A stretch of 15,463 nt of DNA, taken from the NCBI GenBank assembly GCA_946537585.1, contig CAMNFX010000008.1, positions 1-15,463 of the forward strand. Reading direction: 5' to 3'. Source of the DNA: an uncultured Lachnospiraceae bacterium (GTDB lineage: Bacteria > Bacillota > Clostridia > Lachnospirales > Lachnospiraceae). The notes beneath the pieces are model-generated. The model searched no databases. It saw nothing but the letters and a program-made list of their open reading frames with translations, and was not told the DNA's origin. Below, in pieces: positions 9,261 to 15,463 of the stretch. Numbering within the stretch: the first letter of the stretch is position 1; every line of letters begins with the position of its first letter. Made by a program: the position numbers and the translations under genes.

Positions 9261-9285
9261 ATTAATGCCCGTAAAATGCATTAAT
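9261..9285. repeat. perfect 8-bp AT-rich inverted repeat between ATPase and amidohydrolase genes
   Basis: ATTAATGC (9261-9268) and GCATTAAT (9278-9285) flank nine bases in the 44-bp gap. Transcribed, it would form a weak hairpin two bases after the ATPase stop codon and 18 bases before the amidohydrolase start. It may modulate expression of the last gene or be a protein binding site. It lacks the GC content of a terminator stem. Confidence 0.6.
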
Positions 9286-9286
9286 C

Positions 9287-10066
9287 TTACAGCACCTTGC
9301 GCAGGAAATCCTGCAGGCGCGCGTTCTTCGGAGCTCCGAAGATCTGCTCGGGCGTACCTTCCTCAAGCAGCTTTCCGTCTGCCATAAAGAGGACGCGGTT
9401 TCCGACCTCACGTGCAAATCCCATCTCATGAGTGACCACGACCATGGTCATTCCTTCCCGGGCCAGCTCTCTCATAACGTCCAGCACCTCGCCGACCATT
9501 TCCGGATCGAGCGCTGAGGTAGGCTCGTCAAAAAGCATGACCTGGGGCTCCATCGCAAGCGCGCGGACGATCGCCACACGCTGCTTCTGTCCGCCGGACA
9601 GCTGGATCGGATAGGCTCCCGCGCGATCCGCAAGCCCGACACGGTTCAGAAGCTCCAGGGCCTTTTTCTCCGCGTCTTCTTTTGAAACACCCTTCACCTT
9701 GATCGGTGCCAGAGTGATGTTATCCATGATCGTCATATGCGGGAAGAGGTTGAAATGCTGGAAGACCATTCCCATCTTCTGGCGGTGCTCATCGATGTTG
9801 AGCTTTACCCACTGTCCTTCCGCATTTTTGATCTTTTTGCTGGTGATATCCACACCGTCAAAAACGATGCTTCCGCCCGTCGGATGCTCCATCAGGTTCA
9901 GACTCCGGAGAAAGGTGGACTTTCCGGAACCGGAGGGGCCGATCACGACCATGACGTCACCCTTGTTGATATCCACGGTGATGCCGTCCAGGGCTTTGAT
10001 CACGCCTTTATTGTAGTATTTTTTCAGGTCCTTTACGCTGATCAGGACATCATCTCTTGTCTCCAC
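9287..10066 (-). CDS. polar amino acid ABC transporter ATP-binding protein (GlnQ/HisP type)
   Basis: ATPase of 259 residues that powers the membrane permease encoded just upstream. Motifs in order: Walker A GPSGSGKS (43-50), Q-loop Gln103 in [10 protein letters not shown], signature LSGGQ (156-160), Walker B VMLFDE (176-181) with EPTSALDP (181-188), and switch histidine H213 in VTHEM. This signature set is typical of the polar amino acid importer family. A short extra segment around residues 76-94 ([19 protein letters not shown]) sits before the Q-loop. The start is GTG: AAGGAGG lies seven bases upstream and the next methionine is at residue 39, beyond the conserved N-terminus. The gene overlaps the permease gene by 17 bp, which indicates translational coupling. 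The amino acid transported cannot be told from this subunit. Confidence 0.95.
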   Translation of the reverse strand: METRDDVLISVKDLKKYYNKGVIKALDGITVDINKGDVMVVIGPSGSGKSTFLRSLNLMEHPTGGSIVFDGVDITSKKIKNAEGQWVKLNIDEHRQKMGMVFQHFNLFPHMTIMDNITLAPIKVKGVSKEDAEKKALELLNRVGLADRAGAYPIQLSGGQKQRVAIVRALAMEPQVMLFDEPTSALDPEMVGEVLDVMRELAREGMTMVVVTHEMGFAREVGNRVLFMADGKLLEEGTPEQIFGAPKNARLQDFLRKVL

Positions 10067-10826
10067 GGCTCATCCTCCTTTCAAAGTATGCAATGATCTT
10101 CGAGGTCGGGAACGTCAGGCAGAAGTATACGACCGTCGCAATGATCAGAGGCTCGGCGATCCGGTAGGTCGCACCCTTGGTGGACGAGACCGCATACATG
10201 ATCTCCTGAACACCGATGGTATAACAGATCGAAGATTCCTTGATGATCGTAACAAACTCATTCGCGATGGGAGGCAGGATGTTTTTGATCGCCTGCGGGA
10301 GTATGATATAACGCATGTTCTGCGCCTGGGAAAGTCCCAGGGATCTTGCCGCCTCGGTCTGTCCGCCGTCGATGGACTGGATGCCCGCACGGATGATCTC
10401 CGACAGATACGCTCCGGAGTTCATGGCCAATGCGACCACGCCCGGCAGAAAGCGCTCAAAGCGGATAAATCCGAAAAGCTTGAAGGTCGGAAGGGAAACA
10501 TTTCCGAACACCACGTAATAAATAATGAACAGCTGTACCAGCATGGGCGTTGCACGGAATACTTCCACATAGACCGTAGCGATAAAGCTGATGGGATTGA
10601 ACCGGCTTAAAACAGCCTTCGGTCCTTCATCGATCTCATGTCCGTCCGCATCGATCCCGAAAGAACGGAACGGGCGGATATCAGAAAGACGCATGATGGC
10701 CAGGATGAGCGCCAGGATAAAGCCGAATATAACGGTCAGTGCAGACAGCGATATCGTACATACCAGGCCCTGCTTGAAAAGGTCGATATAACCCCAGGTT
10801 TTTTGGAATCCGGCAGCAGTAAACAC
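10050..10826 (-). CDS. polar amino acid ABC transporter permease (HisM/GlnP type)
   Basis: Integral membrane subunit of 258 residues. It has a long N-terminal hydrophobic helix (about 20-45), the family segment [15 protein letters not shown] (86-100), further membrane helices and the EAA coupling loop [13 protein letters not shown] (154-166) that contacts the ATPase, followed by [11 protein letters not shown]. It should form a homodimer with two ATPases, since only one permease gene is present. An unusual hydrophilic stretch (about 50-77, including [12 protein letters not shown]) separates the first helix from the family core, where most relatives have a short loop. The start is GTG with GAGGAG seven bases upstream; the next ATG lies 44 codons in. 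It follows the receptor gene by 126 bp, a gap that holds a strong hairpin, and overlaps the ATPase gene. Confidence 0.94.
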   Translation of the reverse strand: MFTAAGFQKTWGYIDLFKQGLVCTISLSALTVIFGFILALILAIMRLSDIRPFRSFGIDADGHEIDEGPKAVLSRFNPISFIATVYVEVFRATPMLVQLFIIYYVVFGNVSLPTFKLFGFIRFERFLPGVVALAMNSGAYLSEIIRAGIQSIDGGQTEAARSLGLSQAQNMRYIILPQAIKNILPPIANEFVTIIKESSICYTIGVQEIMYAVSSTKGATYRIAEPLIIATVVYFCLTFPTSKIIAYFERRMSRGDKR

Positions 10827-10887
10827 GCAAAATCTCCTCTCTGTCTTTGTGCCGGCAAATGCGGCACTGTGTTTATGAATGCAAGGA

Positions 10888-10916
10888 TTCCTCCCCCAAG
10901 AAGCTTGAGGGAGGAA
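10888..10916 (-). other. 13-bp hairpin between the receptor and permease genes
   Basis: The minus strand has TTCCTCCCTCAAG, a CTT loop and CTTGGGGGAGGAA, forming a 13-pair stem with one G-U wobble. It lies 36 bases after the receptor stop codon. No U-run follows (TCCTTGCATTC), so it may be a leaky terminator or a 3' barrier that keeps receptor mRNA abundant relative to permease and ATPase, as intercistronic hairpins do in other binding-protein transporters. The role is inferred; the hairpin is seen directly. Confidence 0.75.
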
Positions 10917-10952
10917 ACCGATTCTGTTCTTATAAAATTAAAGCTTTTGAAG

Positions 10953-11936
10953 TTATTCCTCGATCATGCCTTCGATGATATCACCGGTAGCAAGCTCGTT
11001 GGCCTCAGCAACCCAGTCTTCCATCAGGCCTTCGTCAATGCACTGCTTGATTGCCTCGTTGACGCCTGCAAGAAGAGCCTCATTGCCCTTGTTGACGCCG
11101 ACTACAGAACCCTCTGCGTCATACGGAACCGGAAGGACAACACAAAGATCCGGATAGTTCTTTGCATAGCTCTCTGCTACCAGGGTCTCGATGTAAGCGC
11201 CGTCCATCTTTCCGTTCAGGACTTCCGCGATCAGATCCGTAACCTTCGCCATCTGGATCAGGTCAGCCTCCGGAGAGTTTTCCTTTGCAAGATCCGCCTG
11301 GATGGAACCGACCTGTGCGCCGACGGTAAGGTCAGCCTTGTTGGTATCCTCAAGAGAAGCAAACTTGTCCTTGTTGGCCTGCAGGCAGACAAAGGACTGG
11401 CCGCCGGTGTAGTAGATCTCGGAGAAGTCCATGACCTCTGCACGGTCCGGTGAGGGTGAATAACCGGAAATGCCAAGGTCGACATTATGCTGTGAAAGCT
11501 CCATGATGGTTCCGTCAAAATCCATCGGGATGATCTCCAGCTCCAGGCCGAGATGATCAGCAATATAGTTTGCAAGAGAAACGTCGAAGCCTGCCAGCTG
11601 CGGAGTTCCGTCTTCGCCGATCGCATAGAACTCATACGGTGCAAAGTCGGGGCTCATTGCTACGGTCAGCTTGCCTGCATTGACAGTGGTAAGCTCTCCG
11701 GCAGGAGCTGCCGCTTCGGTCTCTTCTGTTGCCGCCTCAGTTGCTGCCTCGGTAGCTGCTTCGGTCTCTGCTGCTTCGGTAGCTGCCTCAGTCTCTTCCT
11801 TTGCTGCCTCGGTGGCAGCCTCTGTTGCAGCCTCGGTCGCAGGAGCTGCAGTGGTCTGCTGTGAAGATGAACCTCCGCATGCCGCCAGTGAGACGGTCAT
11901 CATTGCTGCAAGTGCAGCTGTTAACATCTTTTTCAT
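10953..11936 (-). CDS. amino acid ABC transporter substrate-binding lipoprotein (family 3)
   Basis: Receptor of 327 residues tethered outside the membrane. The signal sequence MKKMLTAALAAMMTVSLAAC ends in a lipobox with lipidated Cys20. Residues 28-80 are a linker of repeated TEAA units, then the family 3 binding domain starts around LTTVNAGKLTVAMSPDFAPY. It contains FDGTIMELSQHNVDLGISGY and SPSPDRAEVMDFSEIYYTGG, where the Arg after SPSPD is expected to hold the ligand carboxylate. At the position of the usual amine-binding aspartate the sequence reads GAYIETLVAE, possibly using Glu. The ATG at 11936 is chosen because GGGAGG lies six bases upstream and the longer reading frame to 12062 would start upstream of the promoter's own transcription start. 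It is the first gene of the transporter unit. Ligand identity is unknown. Confidence 0.94.
   Translation of the reverse strand: MKKMLTAALAAMMTVSLAACGGSSSQQTTAAPATEAATEAATEAAKEETEAATEAAETEAATEAATEAATEETEAAAPAGELTTVNAGKLTVAMSPDFAPYEFYAIGEDGTPQLAGFDVSLANYIADHLGLELEIIPMDFDGTIMELSQHNVDLGISGYSPSPDRAEVMDFSEIYYTGGQSFVCLQANKDKFASLEDTNKADLTVGAQVGSIQADLAKENSPEADLIQMAKVTDLIAEVLNGKMDGAYIETLVAESYAKNYPDLCVVLPVPYDAEGSVVGVNKGNEALLAGVNEAIKQCIDEGLMEDWVAEANELATGDIIEGMIEE
11709..11837 (-). repeat. in-frame repeat encoding a TEAA-type linker
   Basis: Residues 34-76 of the receptor consist almost wholly of TEAA, with variants KEE, TEE and AE. The DNA is a degenerate 12-bp repeat built from ACCGAGGCAGCT-like units. 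It makes a flexible, acidic tether between the lipid anchor and the binding domain, long enough to cross part of a thick wall. Such repeats can change length by slippage. Confidence 0.85.
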
Positions 11937-11968
11937 AATTGTCCTCCCTTTGGTACAGTTATATTGCC

Positions 11969-12023
11969 GGGGATAAAGCCCCTTATCGGTATTGCCATGC
12001 CGGCCGCTCTGTGTATATGCGGC
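11969..12023 (-). other. structured 5' leader of the transporter mRNA
   Basis: The roughly 105-base leader between the promoter and the receptor start has two short stems: GCCGC/GCGGC (12003-12007 with 12019-12023) and GGGG/CCCC (11969-11972 with 11979-11982). An alternative pairing GATAA/TTATC uses part of the second stem. I do not recognise a known riboswitch or T-box here. It could be simple leader structure. Confidence 0.3.
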
Positions 12024-12047
12024 ACAGGCGTTTCTGATTACTGTGCT

Positions 12048-12075
12048 ATTATAACGCAACATCCGGCAAAGTCAA
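12048..12075 (-). promoter_or_regulatory. sigma-A type promoter of the amino acid transporter operon
   Basis: Minus strand -35 TTGACT (12070-12075), 16-bp spacer and consensus -10 TATAAT (12048-12053). The predicted start is near 12041, about 105 bases before the receptor ATG. An AT-rich stretch (12076-12120) lies just upstream and may act as an UP-like element. It lies in the gap after lepA. Confidence 0.88.
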
Positions 12076-12139
12076 TACAATATTTCATAAAAATTCATAT
12101 GTGTTGAATATTTATACATTGTTCACTGCAGGCTGCGTT

Positions 12140-13960
12140 TTATTCATCATCCAGCTTCAGCACGCTCATGAAGGCCTGCTGCGGAATGTCGACGTTTCCG
12201 AAGGTGCGCATGCGCTTCTTGCCTTCCTTCTGCTTCTCCAGGAGCTTTTTCTTTCTGGATACATCTCCGCCGTAGCACTTTGCAAGCACGTCCTTTCGAA
12301 GGGCCTTGATCGTTTCCCGGGCAATGATCTTCCCTCCGATCGCTGCCTGGATCGGAATCTCAAACAGCTGGCGCGGGATCTCGTCCTTGAGCTTTTCGCA
12401 CATCCTTCTGCCGCGGTCATAGGCCGAGTCAGCAAAAACGATGAAGGAAAGCGCATCCACCGCCTCCCGGTTCACCAGGATGTCGAGCTTTACAAGGTTG
12501 GAACGGGCATAGCCCTTCAGATCATAGTCAAAGGAAGCATAACCCCGGCTGCGGGATTTCAGGGCGTCAAAGAAATCATAAATGATCTCATTGAGCGGAA
12601 GCTCATATTTCAGAAGCGCTCTGGTCTCCTCCATATACTCCATGCCGAGATACACGCCTCTTCTCTCCTGGCACAGCTTCATAATGGAGCCTACATATTC
12701 CGTGGTGACCATGATCTCCGCGTTGACGATCGGCTCCTCGATATATTCGATCTGCGACGGATCCGGCAGGTTCGTCGGGTTGGTCAGGTCGATCACCTCT
12801 CCATTGGTCTTGTGAACAAGGTAGATAACGGAGGGCGCAGTGGTCACCAGATCCAGATTGTACTCTCTTTCAAGACGCTCCTGAATAATGTCCAGATGCA
12901 GAAGTCCCAGGAAGCCGCAGCGGAATCCGAATCCGAGCGCCACGGAGGTCTCAGGCTCATAAAAGAGGGATGCATCGTTGAGCTTGAGCTTTTCAAGGGC
13001 GTCTCTGAGATCGGGATATTTTGCGTTGTCCGCAGGGTAGAGGCCGCAGTAAACCATCGGCGTGACCTTTTTGTAACCGGGCAGGGGCTCTGCGGCAGGG
13101 TTCTCCGCACCGGTGACAGTATCACCGACCCGGGTCGTCTGGATATTCTTGATGCTCGCTGTGATATATCCGACCTCTCCGGCCTTCAGCTCACCAGTCG
13201 GGAAGAACTCGCCGGCACCCATCACACCGACTTCGGTCACTTCATATTCCGCACCGGTCGCCATCATCCTGATCTTCATGTTTTTCCGTACGGTGCCTTC
13301 CTTAACGCGGCAGAATACCACAACGCCCCGGTAAGAATCATAGACCGAATCAAAGATCAGTGCCTGCAGAGGCGCCTTCGGATCTCCGACGGGAGCCGGG
13401 ATCTTCTTTACGATCATTTCCAGCACATCGTGCACATTCTGGCCGGTTTTTGCAGAGATCCTCGGAGCATCCTCAGCTTCAAGGCCGATCACATCCTCAA
13501 TCTCATGGGCTACCCGGTCAGGCTCCGCGCTCGGCAGATCGATCTTGTTGATCACGGGGAAAACCTCGAGGTCATGATCAAGCGCCAGATATACATTGGC
13601 AAGCGTCTGCGCTTCGATTCCCTGGGCGGCGTCCACCACAAGCACCGCGCCGTCGCAGGCGGCAAGCGAACGGGATACCTCATAATTGAAGTCCACATGG
13701 CCGGGAGTATCGATGAGGTTGAAAATATACTCCTCCCCGTCATCCGCCTTATAGACTGTACGCACGGTCTGCGCCTTGATCGTGATGCCGCGTTCCCGCT
13801 CAAGATCCATGTTGTCGAGAACCTGCGCCTGCATCTCGCGGGAGCTTAAAAGACCGGTCATCTCAATGATCCGGTCCGCCAGCGTGGACTTGCCGTGGTC
13901 AATATGGGCAATGATGCTGAAATTTCTGATTTTGCTCTGATCAAACTGCGTATCTGCCAT
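12140..13960 (-). CDS. lepA: elongation factor 4 (LepA), ribosome-associated GTPase
   Basis: Translational GTPase of 606 residues that binds the ribosome, linked to back-translocation and to ribosome assembly. G-motifs are AHIDHGKST (18-26), RGITIK (57-62), DTPGH (84-88), NKID (138-141) and SAKTG further on. Domains II, III and V follow, then the LepA-specific C-terminal domain with the conserved end [20 protein letters not shown] split by family-typical residues and a final LKLDDE. Length fits the family (about 600). The ATG has AAAGGG eight bases upstream. It stands alone: a hairpin separates it from rpsT, and the transporter promoter follows its stop. In B. subtilis gpr and spoIIP precede lepA and hemW follows it; neither neighbour relation holds here. 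Confidence 0.98.
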   Translation of the reverse strand: MADTQFDQSKIRNFSIIAHIDHGKSTLADRIIEMTGLLSSREMQAQVLDNMDLERERGITIKAQTVRTVYKADDGEEYIFNLIDTPGHVDFNYEVSRSLAACDGAVLVVDAAQGIEAQTLANVYLALDHDLEVFPVINKIDLPSAEPDRVAHEIEDVIGLEAEDAPRISAKTGQNVHDVLEMIVKKIPAPVGDPKAPLQALIFDSVYDSYRGVVVFCRVKEGTVRKNMKIRMMATGAEYEVTEVGVMGAGEFFPTGELKAGEVGYITASIKNIQTTRVGDTVTGAENPAAEPLPGYKKVTPMVYCGLYPADNAKYPDLRDALEKLKLNDASLFYEPETSVALGFGFRCGFLGLLHLDIIQERLEREYNLDLVTTAPSVIYLVHKTNGEVIDLTNPTNLPDPSQIEYIEEPIVNAEIMVTTEYVGSIMKLCQERRGVYLGMEYMEETRALLKYELPLNEIIYDFFDALKSRSRGYASFDYDLKGYARSNLVKLDILVNREAVDALSFIVFADSAYDRGRRMCEKLKDEIPRQLFEIPIQAAIGGKIIARETIKALRKDVLAKCYGGDVSRKKKLLEKQKEGKKRMRTFGNVDIPQQAFMSVLKLDDE

Positions 13961-13998
13961 CTTCAGATCCCTTTATTCCCAGCCTTAATAACAACTAT

Positions 13999-14029
13999 AA
14001 GCCCTCAGGTGGGTTAGTCCCGGGGGCTT
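13999..14029 (-). terminator. imperfect hairpin after rpsT, possible terminator or attenuator
   Basis: AAGCCC (14024-14029 read on the minus strand) pairs with GGGCTT (13999-14004), with a short GGG/CCC stem inside. It is followed by TATAGTTGTTATT, a moderately U-rich stretch. It lies 30 bases after the rpsT stop. No clear promoter lies between it and lepA, so part of lepA transcription probably reads through. Confidence 0.5.
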
Positions 14030-14059
14030 CGTCATATCATATAAATCAGATCTTTAAAA

Positions 14060-14323
14060 TCACTGCATGGATGCAACTGCCTTGGAAAGTCTTGCGACCT
14101 TTCTGGAAGCAGTATTTGCGTGATACACGCCCTTGCTCTGTGCCTTGTCGATCTCGGAGATCGCTGCCTTAAGAGCGTCTGCAGCAACAGCCTTATCACC
14201 TGCCTGAACAGCAGCTTCAACCTTCTTTACGAAAGTCTTGACCTTGGATCTGATAGCCTTATTACGGTCAGTACGAGTCTTTGCAACAAGAACTCTCTTC
14301 TTCGCTGATTTAATGTTTGCCAA
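14060..14323 (-). CDS. rpsT: 30S ribosomal protein S20
   Basis: Small-subunit protein of 87 residues that binds 16S rRNA early in assembly. The sequence begins (M)ANIKSAKKRVLVAKTRTDRN, the standard S20 start, is rich in Lys/Ala/Arg and is predicted to be nearly all helical, ending SRKVARLSKAVASMQ. The start is TTG: a near-perfect AAGGAGGTG lies seven bases upstream, and the upstream in-frame ATG (14374) would add 17 residues not found in S20. E. coli rpsT also starts with UUG, where this weak start takes part in autogenous control, so the same could apply here. It has its own promoter (14399-14427) and about 69 bases of leader, and lies between holA and lepA. Confidence 0.97.
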   Translation of the reverse strand: MANIKSAKKRVLVAKTRTDRNKAIRSKVKTFVKKVEAAVQAGDKAVAADALKAAISEIDKAQSKGVYHANTASRKVARLSKAVASMQ

Positions 14324-14330
14324 AGTATTC

Positions 14331-14339
14331 CACCTCCTT
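14331..14339 (-). promoter_or_regulatory. strong ribosome binding site fixing the TTG start of rpsT
   Basis: AAGGAGGTG, complementary to the 16S rRNA 3' end over nine bases, lies seven bases before TTG 14323. It rules out the longer ATG start at 14374, because it would then fall inside the coding region. Confidence 0.9.
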
Positions 14340-14398
14340 CTCCCAAAATATGCGTTTCCACTAATCCCGGACACGGACAGTTTTGTGCAAACACAGTC

Positions 14399-14427
14399 AT
14401 TTTAATGAGAAAGCCTTTTCCTGTCAA
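14399..14427 (-). promoter_or_regulatory. sigma-A type promoter of rpsT
   Basis: Minus strand consensus -35 TTGACA (14422-14427), 17-bp spacer and -10 TAAAAT (14399-14404). Transcription should start near 14392. It lies in the 161-bp gap after holA and is the best-matching promoter in the window, as expected for a ribosomal protein gene. Confidence 0.9.
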
Positions 14428-14484
14428 GTAAAGAATTCATATAAAGCGCAGGATAATCTCAAATTATACAAACCGGTCCTTCTT

Positions 14485-15456
14485 TTACTGCGCGATCAGG
14501 ATCTCCACAGCAAGCCTGTCCGGCAGATCGCCGTTTTTGACCTTCGTCTCCATTTCAGCACACTGCTCCAGCCTCTTTTGAAGCTCAGCCGCCGAACACC
14601 CCCGGGTCTGGTCCTTCAGCTTCTTTAAAAGCCAGTCCCGGATCTGCATTTTCTCCATGATCTGGGCGTCCGTCATGCCCTGCCGCTGGAGATCCTTCAG
14701 TGTAAAGGCCTGGGTATACTGCCGGACGATGATATAAAGGACCCGCATCGGAGGATTCCTGAGGGCAAAGAGCTCCTCTAAAAGCTCGAGCGCTTTCTGG
14801 CTATGGCCCGAAAGCTTATGCCCCATCATTTCAAATACTCTGTCGTTGAGCGTCTTGGAACAGATGCTGTCCACATCCGCCTGGCTGATCACAGCGCCGG
14901 CAGGACGGTCCAATGTATAGCTGATCAGCTTTTCCAGCTCCGTCTGAAGATTCTGCATGTCATAGCCGGTCATTTCGGCCAGATCGTTCAGAACACGGCC
15001 GTCGATATTCCGGCCTTCGGCCTTCAGATAATCTCTGGCCCATGCCCGGATCTCCTGTCGGGCAGCCGATGCATCCCGTCCTTTTTTACTGTCCGCCGAG
15101 GTAAAGCGGAAGACCTCTCCCTTATCCTTTATATAACGCGTGAGCCGGCTTCCGGCATCCGCATCCTTCTCATAAAAAATAAGAAAGCTTGTCTCCGGCA
15201 CTTCCGAAACCATGCCGAGGACCGTCTCGTCGGCCGCTCCCTTAAACCAGCCGGTATCGGACAGAAGAAGGGTCCTGTGATCCTCAAAAAACGGCATGGT
15301 GCCGGACAGTCTCCCGATCTCGGAAATGTCTGCGTTTTCACCGGTGAAGGCATTATAATTCAGGCTGCCGTGAGCGGAAAGCGCGTCCAGCAGCTCGTTC
15401 TTCTTTTTTTCTTTCAGATATTCCTCGTCTCCGCAGATCAGGATCAGGTTCTTCAT
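14485..15456 (-). CDS. holA: DNA polymerase III subunit delta
   Basis: Clamp-loader subunit of 323 residues that opens the sliding clamp during replication. The N-terminus has the family motif LICGDEEYLKEKKKNELL (6-23). The middle contains LLLSDTGWFK (63-72) and FLIFYEKDADAGSRLTRYI (91-109), then the helical DLAEMTGYDMQNLQTELEKL (158-177) and VDSICSKTLNDRVFEMM (194-210), with the C-terminal collar domain (RVLYIIVRQYTQ) closing the protein. Delta lacks a working Walker A motif, consistent with this sequence. The start is fixed by an in-frame TAA two codons upstream (15460-15462). The N-terminus is somewhat shorter than in many relatives. The ribosome binding site lies beyond the window edge. 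rpsT downstream is the conserved neighbour. Confidence 0.94.
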   Translation of the reverse strand: MKNLILICGDEEYLKEKKKNELLDALSAHGSLNYNAFTGENADISEIGRLSGTMPFFEDHRTLLLSDTGWFKGAADETVLGMVSEVPETSFLIFYEKDADAGSRLTRYIKDKGEVFRFTSADSKKGRDASAARQEIRAWARDYLKAEGRNIDGRVLNDLAEMTGYDMQNLQTELEKLISYTLDRPAGAVISQADVDSICSKTLNDRVFEMMGHKLSGHSQKALELLEELFALRNPPMRVLYIIVRQYTQAFTLKDLQRQGMTDAQIMEKMQIRDWLLKKLKDQTRGCSAAELQKRLEQCAEMETKVKNGDLPDRLAVEILIAQ

Positions 15457-15463
15457 ATATTAT

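Noticed and set aside
11937..12047. Riboswitch or T-box leader upstream of the transporter operon
   Set aside because: The leader is only about 105 bases, has no specifier loop, T-box sequence or terminator, and matches no riboswitch consensus I know.
11937..12062. N-terminal extension of the substrate-binding protein by 42 residues
   Set aside because: It would begin upstream of the expected transcription start near 12041 and include the -10 box. The signal peptide and ribosome binding site place the start at 11936.
12093..12109. Weak ATTCA/TGAAT hairpin followed by T residues after lepA, considered as terminator
   Set aside because: A five-pair AT-only stem is too weak to be credible as an intrinsic terminator; lepA may end by another means.
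12101..13849. Open reading frame of 582 codons on the plus strand opposite lepA
   Set aside because: It is in exact codon register with lepA, so it stays open only because lepA avoids TTA, CTA and TCA codons. The protein has no recognisable motif, and lepA is certain.
14324..14374. N-terminal extension of S20 by 17 residues from an ATG
   Set aside because: The near-perfect ribosome binding site lies inside this stretch and S20 proteins begin at the ANIKSAKKR motif.

Overview
This 15.5 kb window looks like chromosome of an anaerobic, low-to-mid GC Gram-positive bacterium of the Clostridia, most likely a Lachnospiraceae relative. The reasons are the gene order (holA-rpsT-lepA and hemW-hrcA-grpE-dnaK), a DnaK that lacks the insertion found in the ATPase domain of Gram-negative DnaK, a CIRCE/HrcA heat-shock operator, strong AGGAGG ribosome binding sites, and a lipoprotein transport receptor with the long TEAA-repeat linker common in this family. 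All 14 genes lie on the minus strand, so transcription runs from right to left. No RNA gene, CRISPR array, transposase, integrase or phage gene is visible, and no gene-free stretch exceeds about 225 bp.

In transcription order: (1) 14060-15456 holds holA (DNA polymerase III delta) and rpsT (ribosomal protein S20, TTG start, own sigma-A type promoter). (2) 12140-13960 holds lepA (elongation factor 4). (3) 7794-11936 is a four-gene unit with its own promoter: a polar amino acid ABC transporter (lipoprotein receptor, permease, ATPase) followed by an M20 amidohydrolase resembling AbgB. (4) 3993-7601 is a second four-gene unit with its own promoter: a secreted ComEC-like metallo-beta-lactamase-fold protein, a cytoplasmic glyoxalase II-like hydrolase, a secreted 3D-domain cell wall protein and hemW. 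(5) 53-3769 is the heat-shock operon hrcA-grpE-dnaK, with a sigma-A promoter and CIRCE just upstream; dnaJ would be expected beyond the left edge.

The ancestral Firmicutes order, as in Bacillus subtilis, is holA-rpsT-gpr-spoIIP-lepA-hemW-hrcA-grpE-dnaK. Here the sporulation genes gpr and spoIIP are absent between rpsT and lepA, and about 8 kb of transport, hydrolase and cell-surface genes sit between lepA and hemW. The conserved parts serve protein synthesis and folding. The inserted part looks like uptake of a polar amino acid or amino acid conjugate with cytoplasmic hydrolysis, plus secreted proteins of unknown role. Nothing here is clearly a new biological system; the least explained pieces are the transporter/amidohydrolase pairing, the secreted MBL-fold protein with an altered metal motif, and several well-formed intergenic hairpins.
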